Shown here piece after piece: positions 58,662 to 64,000 of a stretch of DNA of 64,000 nucleotides (position 1 is its first letter; each line of letters opens with the position of its first letter). The DNA comes from Patellaria atrata CBS 101060 (Eukaryota; Ascomycota; Dothideomycetes; Patellariales; Patellariaceae). The notes below the pieces were generated by a model that did not search any database, was not told where the DNA came from, and saw only the letters and a program-made list of their open reading frames with translations. The stretch is from assembly GCA_010093705.1 (NCBI GenBank), contig MU006122.1, forward strand, positions 30,434 to 94,433, read 5' to 3'. The position numbers were made by a program, and so were the translations under genes.

Positions 58662-60965
58662 ATGAGCCATCAACCGTCCGAATATAAACCCTACAGGCCA
58701 TCAGAGTCAGACGAAGCTCCTTCAAGTAGACCACCTACATACCCTACTATACCTCTTCCCTCGACCTCCATCGAGTCAATACCTATACAGACAGAAGCGC
58801 ACAATGTAGGACCTGTCGACCCTTACGCGTTTTATGCTAGTGAGGTGCAGCAACCCCCACCGTTACAATTCAAGAAAAAAGAAAGGGAACAAGCACCTCA
58901 TTATGAGCCGTATCATCCTCCTGTGTCGCGACCTTCCTCTCGAACTGGTGATTATGGGGAATCGCAGCATTATGCCGCATACGTCCCTCCCGTGGTCGGC
59001 CCTATAACTCCTCCGACAGCGCAGATCCCGGATTCAGGAAATGCGGAGGCAGCACATGTCACAAACCCGGTCCCCTCAGAGCAGCCACCTCCGAGACCCG
59101 CAAAAGAGCCGATAATTTCTTCAGAAGGGCAACAGGAGATGATACAGTCACCACATGCAATTTCTATCACAGACACGGAAGCTTGGGGAAGGCAAGGTAA
59201 AGTTGTGGTGGATGACGCATATCCGAGCAAATCGAATGAGATTGGGACAACGGATACACGCCCTCCTTCATACACCACGGATTTGCCTGTTCAGGCTATG
59301 CATGAAACAAATCCTCCCTTAAATTCATATGTACAGTATCCGCCGGAAAACGGGAATGTAACCTCCAGCCCACCTGCTCATTCACCCCCTCTTTACACGG
59401 ATACTGCATATGGCTCTGAATACCCCCCTGAAAAGGGATCTGGAGGCTTACCTAGCCCTCAAACTGCAACCTCGTCCCAACAGCCGGCCTACGAGAATAC
59501 AGACGATCCGGCAGCATTCAAGTCGGAAAAACCAAAGGTAAGTTTTACTGAGCCGATGACATCCACTTCCGAGGAACTTCCTGGATATGAAGCTGGTCCA
59601 AGTAGCTATTACGGATACCCTCCTGAGAAGGCTCCAGCCAGTAATTCTGATCCATCCCATGCACCTTCTCAACAGCTTCCAGAGTATGAGAAACCGAGCA
59701 GTTACTATGGCTCTCCTCCAGAAAAGGCTCCTCAGAATGCCGTTTATGACGAGATACCACCCCCAAAGCCTCCGCGGCCAGTAGTACATGTGCCCGATGA
59801 ATTATACGACGAACCGAACGCATCAGAATACCGACCGCCACTACCCCCGCGCCGCCCTATGTCCAGCCAAGGCCCCCAAGACCCATCTGCGACCATGTAT
59901 ACGCGCGATCCACACCGCCTTGTCGCCTATCTGATTCCCTTTCCCAAACCTTACATTCATATGCCAGCCGGCGTATCCGTTCCAGAACGTTTTCTGATAT
60001 ACACTCCACCACCCCCACCTCTAACCTTACCCTCGGAAGGTGAAAGGGAAGAGCGTTTCCACAAGCTACAGCGGAAATGGCAGGAAGAGGTCCGCGCAGC
60101 CAAGATTTCGAACTCGAAAACCGCGAGCTGGAAAGGTGTTAAGGACAAAGCGACAATCGGCATTAGCAAAGCTATAGATGCGACTAAGAACTCGAACATT
60201 GAATTTTTAACTCGTCTCCCCGAGCACCACCGTAATCACTCCCGTAGCCGCTCGCCGAACCCAAAGGTCGACACGTATGTTAATGATGGAGTTCAGGAAG
60301 ACGATATGACGCACAAGACCGTCGGCCTACAGGAAATTGTCCTCGTTCATCCCGCTAGCATGCAAGGCACCGAGGCCCAGATCCGGTTAGAGTTCATCAA
60401 CTCAATGCTGCGTACTAAGTCTAAAGCACAGCGCGACGGCATTATTGCAACAGGTCTGATCCCCGTCGCAGCAGCAATTGATCTCCTTGCCACGGTGGTT
60501 TGGCCTTTCGGCGGTCTACTCGAGATCGACTCCGTCTGGGCATATACCTCCTTCCGTGGCGCTAAGACTGCGAGATCTGTCACCAGGCGTCTGACTTCAA
60601 GTTCCGAGAGCGGTGATCACGAAAAAGATACGCTGAAGTTGACGTTCACTCCGTCGAGAAGGTTAGGGGTACTGGAGAGCTATTTGGCGGATATTTGTCA
60701 TAAGAGGGACGGCAAGTTATTTTTAAGCGCCGGGGTGCCGCCGACTGATGGGCAGGTGTTAGATGCTATTGGGTGGAAGGCGATGAGGAGTGGGGAGACG
60801 AGGAATTGGGAAAATGAGCAGTGGGAGTGGATGGAGGTGAAGGAGGATTTGAGAAGTGTGATGGGGAAGGGGGCTAGGGAATGGGGGAGGTGGTGTAGAG
60901 AGTTTGAGAAGGATCCGAGTAAGGCTATTAAGAAGTTAGGGGTGGGAGAGGGTAAACGGGGGTAA
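58662..60965 (+). CDS. Large proline-rich protein with conserved C-terminal domain
   Basis: A single uninterrupted exon of 767 residues from ATG 58662. Residues 1-420 are Pro/Ser/Tyr-rich and look disordered. Two near-identical units (SSYYGYPPEKAPA and SSYYGSPPEKAPQ) and several PPEKG/PPENG copies are seen. Residues about 420-767 are better structured: DPHRLVAYLIPFPKPYIHMP, RFLIYTPPPPPLTLPSEGER, a basic segment, IATGLIPVAAAIDLLATVVW (a hydrophobic helix) and PFGGLLEIDSVWAYTSFRGA, then a charged end. The C-terminal half matches the general pattern of a conserved fungal protein of unknown function. PPxY-like stretches could bind WW domains; this is inference. It is the last gene before the AT-rich block, whose edge lies less than 100 bp past the stop. 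Confidence 0.85.
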   Translation: MSHQPSEYKPYRPSESDEAPSSRPPTYPTIPLPSTSIESIPIQTEAHNVGPVDPYAFYASEVQQPPPLQFKKKEREQAPHYEPYHPPVSRPSSRTGDYGESQHYAAYVPPVVGPITPPTAQIPDSGNAEAAHVTNPVPSEQPPPRPAKEPIISSEGQQEMIQSPHAISITDTEAWGRQGKVVVDDAYPSKSNEIGTTDTRPPSYTTDLPVQAMHETNPPLNSYVQYPPENGNVTSSPPAHSPPLYTDTAYGSEYPPEKGSGGLPSPQTATSSQQPAYENTDDPAAFKSEKPKVSFTEPMTSTSEELPGYEAGPSSYYGYPPEKAPASNSDPSHAPSQQLPEYEKPSSYYGSPPEKAPQNAVYDEIPPPKPPRPVVHVPDELYDEPNASEYRPPLPPRRPMSSQGPQDPSATMYTRDPHRLVAYLIPFPKPYIHMPAGVSVPERFLIYTPPPPPLTLPSEGEREERFHKLQRKWQEEVRAAKISNSKTASWKGVKDKATIGISKAIDATKNSNIEFLTRLPEHHRNHSRSRSPNPKVDTYVNDGVQEDDMTHKTVGLQEIVLVHPASMQGTEAQIRLEFINSMLRTKSKAQRDGIIATGLIPVAAAIDLLATVVWPFGGLLEIDSVWAYTSFRGAKTARSVTRRLTSSSESGDHEKDTLKLTFTPSRRLGVLESYLADICHKRDGKLFLSAGVPPTDGQVLDAIGWKAMRSGETRNWENEQWEWMEVKEDLRSVMGKGAREWGRWCREFEKDPSKAIKKLGVGEGKRG

Positions 60966-61261
60966 GAAGAATGGAAGGGGATAAAGGCTTACTAGATTAT
61001 ATCGCTTTCTTATATATACTAAAGTTAAAGTTAACTTTATTTAAGAATAAATAGCCCTTTTTTTTTTCTTTTTTTTTCTTTTAATTCTATTAATTATATT
61101 ATCTATAATATTATATATATATAACTTTTAAAGTATAATATAATTTTTTATTATAATAAGTATTTTCTAATATAAATATTATAATTATAAATTATAAAAA
61201 GTATATAATTATTAAATAAAGAGATAAAAAAATTATATAATATAATTATAAAAAATATAAT

Positions 61262-61297
61262 AATATATTATAATATTAATTCTATATTTTCTATATT
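61262..61297 (+). repeat. 36-bp partial copy of the repeat start
   Basis: The segment matches the first 36 bp of the copy beginning at 61305 (both start AATATATTATAATATTAATT). It lies 43 bp ahead of it and appears to be a short local duplication. Confidence 0.7.
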
Positions 61298-61304
61298 ATA
61301 TAAT

Positions 61305-61995
61305 AATATATTATAATATTAATTCTATATTTTCTATATTAAATATTTAATTTATTTATAAAAGATCTTTATTAAATTAAATATAAAAAAGATCTTTAAA
61401 TATTAATTAATTAAATAGAAAATAATTAAATTAAAGTTTAATAAAATAAAATTATTATATATAAATATTTAATTTATAATATTATTATTTTTTAATTTAA
61501 TCTCTATATTTAATAATTAGTAATAAAGATAATTAAAATATAATTATTATAATTATATTATATTATTATATTAAATTAAATTCTTCTTTAATAGTCTTTA
61601 AAAAAATAATATAATATTTTAATTAAAGTATAATATTAGTTTAATCGATAAATAATTATCGAATTAATTAGAAATTTATAAATAATTAAGCTTTATTAAT
61701 AATAAAATATCTAATATTTAAAAGTATTAATATTAATAATAATAATAATCTAATATTTAAAAGAGATTAAAATTAATAAATATAAATTATTTAAAAAAGT
61801 AAATATTATAATAAATTAAATAATATAATTAAATATTTAATAATTTTAATAAAATAAATAGATAATAAATTAACTATAAATTTAAAAGTAAAAAATAATA
61901 TTAAATTAAAAGAAAAAGAAAAAATATATTAATATAAATTAATATTAGAAATAATTAACTAATAAATTATCGATAATATTTTAGAAATATATAAT
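61305..61995 (+). repeat. RIP-mutated LTR-like repeat, copy A
   Basis: Copy A aligns with copy B (from 61996) over about 650 bp with only scattered differences, mostly C/T and G/A. Its first 260 bp also align with the unmutated copy at 63735-64000, with G and C of that copy replaced by A and T at nearly every position. Confidence 0.88.
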
Positions 61996-62645
61996 AATAT
62001 ATTATAATATAAATTCTATATTTTCTATATTAAATATTTAGTTTATTTATAAAAAATCTTTATTAAATTAAATATAAAAAAGATCTTTAAATATTAATTA
62101 ATTAAATAAAAAATAATTAAATTAAGACTTAATAAAATAGAACTATTATATATAAATATTTAATTTATAATATTATTATTTTTTAATTTAATTTTTATAC
62201 TTAATAGTTAATAATAAAGATAGTTAAAATATAATTATTATAATTATATTATATTATTATATTAGATTAAATTTATTTTTAATAGTTTTTAAAAAGATAA
62301 TATAATATTTTAATTAAAGTATAATATTAGTTTAATTAATAAACGATTATTAGATTAATTAAAAATTTATAAATAATTAAGTTTTATTAATAATAAAATA
62401 TTTAATATTTAAAAGTATTAATATTAATAATAATAATAATTTAATATTTAAAAAAGATTAAAACTAATAAATATAAATTATTTAAAAAAGTAAATATTAT
62501 AATAAATTAAATAAAATAATTAAATCTTTAATAATCTTAATAAAGTAAATAAATAATAAATTAATTATAAATTTAAAAGTAAAGAGTAATATTAAATTAA
62601 AAGAAAAAGAAAAAATATATTAATATAAATTAATATTAAAAGTGT
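61996..62645 (+). repeat. RIP-mutated LTR-like repeat, copy B
   Basis: A direct tandem copy of A, offset by 691 bp. It retains a few G:C pairs that A has lost and vice versa, so the two were mutated at least partly independently. Similarity ends near AATTAATATTAAAAG around 62640. Confidence 0.88.
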
Positions 62646-62699
62646 AATAACTATTATCTATTAATCTTTCTACTTTCCTATATTTAGCGGGTTTACTTA

Positions 62700-62990
62700 T
62701 ATTTAACTTAATTATATTATTAGAAAATTCTATTAGCTAATAAGGTTACTTAAGCTTATAATTATTATTTATAACTTTCTTTTTTCTTTAATTTAATCTC
62801 TTTACTCGGTAGTAGTTATATATAGCTAATATTAATAGATTAGCTCTTAGTATTATAAATATTATATTAAATTAAGTTCTATATAATTATAGTCTCTAGA
62901 AAGGCGATATAATATTCTAATTAAAATATAATATTAATCTAGTTAATAACTAATTATAGATAATTAAAACACCGATAGATAGTCAGCTTT
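62700..62990 (+). repeat. Diverged partial repeat copy C
   Basis: The segment TTCTTTAATTTAATCTCTTT...ACTCGGTAGTAGTTATATATA and the stretch around 62865-62990 (AATTAAGTTCTATATAATTA, GCTTTATTAATA) align with parts of copies A and B. It has more G:C left than A or B. Borders are approximate. Confidence 0.6.
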
Positions 62991-63479
62991 ATTAATATAA
63001 AGAGAGAATAAGTATTAAGATTTATTAAAAAGTAAAGACTTATTATAATCACTTATAGAGAGTATTTATAGAGTAAAAGAGAGTAAAAGTTAAAAATAGC
63101 TAGACTTAATAATATTAAAGAATTAGAAAATAGAATAATCTATAATAACTCCTTAATAATAATACTAGAATAGTAATAAAGCGATAAAAGAAAGTAAAGA
63201 AGCTTTAAATATTTAAGATAAAACTTAATAATATTATTAATAAGAATTATTACTAAGGAATTTATAGTAGATAATTTTTAATAAATATAGAATAATTTTA
63301 AGGATAATTTCGAAAGTAAAGTATAATATATAAAGACGACTATTAGCCTAGAAAAAATCCTTTATAATATAGAAGATATAATAGAATAGATAGAGAAGGA
63401 ACTATCCGCGATCGTAATAAAGTATATTAAGATGATATTATCTATAATAGTATAATACCTTTAGATTAAGAAGATTACT

Positions 63480-63734
63480 AACTTATATAATAAAATATAA
63501 GAGGATTTATAGTTAAAAATAGACGTTCTTAAAAAGAATAAAGTAGTTATTATAAACCTTTAAAATAAAGTTAAAATACTATAAGAATAACTATAATAAA
63601 CTAAAGGATAATATTCTATCTACTTTATATAGTTCGAATTCGGAACTTCTAAGGCTAGCCGTAAGAGGTTAAAGAAGTTCCCTAATCTATCTATTTTAAC
63701 TAATAGTAAAGATTCTACTTATAAAGTCTATGAC
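63480..63734 (+). pseudogene. RIP-inactivated gag-like ORF fragment of a retroelement
   Basis: One plus-strand frame reads as a charged, coiled-coil-like protein (VLKKNKVVIINL, SRKRLKKFPNLSIL) interrupted by about nine TAA/TAG codons. The stops cluster where glutamine (CAA/CAG) would be expected, the product expected from C-to-T mutation. The pattern resembles the N-terminal gag of fungal Ty3/gypsy-like elements; this assignment is from general resemblance. It runs directly into the unmutated repeat copy at 63735. Confidence 0.6.
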
Positions 63735-64000
63735 GATGTGTCACGATGCTGATCCCGTATTTCCTATGCTGAGTGTTTGGTTTATTTGCAAGAGATCTTT
63801 GCCGGGTCGGACGCGGAAAAGATCTCTAAGCGCTGATTGGTTAAACGGAAGATAGTCGGGCCGAGGCTTAGCAAGGCGGGACTGTTATATGCGGATATTC
63901 GGCCCACGATATTATTGTTCCTTAACTTAATCTCCACACTTAGTAGTTAGTAATAGAGATAGTCAAAATACGATTACTATAGCTATACTACATTGTCACA
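63735..64000 (+). mobile_element. Unmutated LTR-like repeat, copy D (runs off the window)
   Basis: Base composition jumps back to normal here. The sequence (GATGTGTCACGATGCTGATC onward) aligns base for base with copies A and B, differing almost only by G/C in D versus A/T in the others. TGTCAC at 63739-63744 would fit the 5' end of a fungal LTR. It continues past 64000, so its full length is unknown. Confidence 0.85.

Larger units (their letters stand above)
60966..63734. mobile_element. RIP-degraded AT-rich retroelement block
   Basis: Starting within about 100 bp of the 60965 stop, the sequence becomes almost pure A and T, with only scattered G:C. It contains two tandem copies of an LTR-like repeat, a third diverged fragment and a gag-like coding remnant (separate entries). 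The pattern is that of repeat-induced point mutation, shown directly by comparison with the unmutated copy at the window end. Confidence 0.9.

Overview
The window is a stretch of filamentous ascomycete (Pezizomycotina) chromosome. The evidence is short (about 45-130 bp) GT-AG introns with CTAAC/CTAAT branch points, fungal-only families (Zn2Cys6 regulator, Eos1, DUF7704, SEC21 and Srb8 of ascomycete type), the conserved COX13-APN2...SLA2 gene order that normally frames the ascomycete mating-type locus, and a very AT-rich block bearing repeat-induced point mutation (RIP). A Leotiomycetes/Helotiales-type plant-associated fungus fits best, but this is inference. Coding sequence is eukaryotic throughout, there are no operons, and exon joins were worked out by hand from splice sites, reading frame and family similarity.

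Layout. 0-7.2 kb: PLP2 (phosducin-like chaperone), divergent from SEC21 (COPI gamma), then a secreted three-module GH5 cellulase. 7.2-8.9 kb: gene-free, with a 269-bp MITE. 8.9-19.2 kb: COX13 and APN2 head-to-head, a Zn2Cys6 regulator, a 1.4-kb gap and SLA2. This is the mating-type neighbourhood, yet no alpha-box or HMG-box gene is visible in it. 19.2-25.6 kb: gene-poor, with one hypothetical gene and a Yap-like bZIP gene. 25.6-32.6 kb: LIP5 (lipoyl synthase) and MED12/SRB8. 33.8-39.7 kb: small genes for membrane and mitochondrial proteins (Asterix/PAT-complex subunit in 8 tiny exons, Mba1/mL45, Eos1, SNX3, DUF7704). 40.8-48 kb: PPOX-family flavoprotein, RGD1 RhoGAP, a hypothetical protein and a SPOUT RNA methyltransferase. 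49-61 kb: MFS drug transporter, SCO1, an OPT-family transporter and a large proline-rich protein. 61-64 kb: AT-rich repeats.

The last 3 kb contains two nearly GC-free tandem copies of an LTR-like repeat, a diverged third fragment, a gag-like ORF ruined by glutamine-to-stop changes, and an unmutated copy of the same repeat at the window end. Old and young copies side by side show the RIP process directly: aligned differences are almost all C to T or G to A.

Functionally most genes are housekeeping: vesicle traffic and endocytosis (SEC21, SLA2, SNX3, RGD1), ER membrane biogenesis and glycosylation (Asterix, EOS1), mitochondrial respiration and translation (COX13, SCO1, Mba1/mL45, LIP5), and transcription (MED12, bZIP, Zn2Cys6). 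The GH5 enzyme, the MFS and OPT transporters and the Zn2Cys6 gene are the accessory, niche-related part. The strongest points for follow-up are the MAT-less APN2-SLA2 interval, the RIP 'before and after' pair, an apparently start-less EOS1, and several very small exons.
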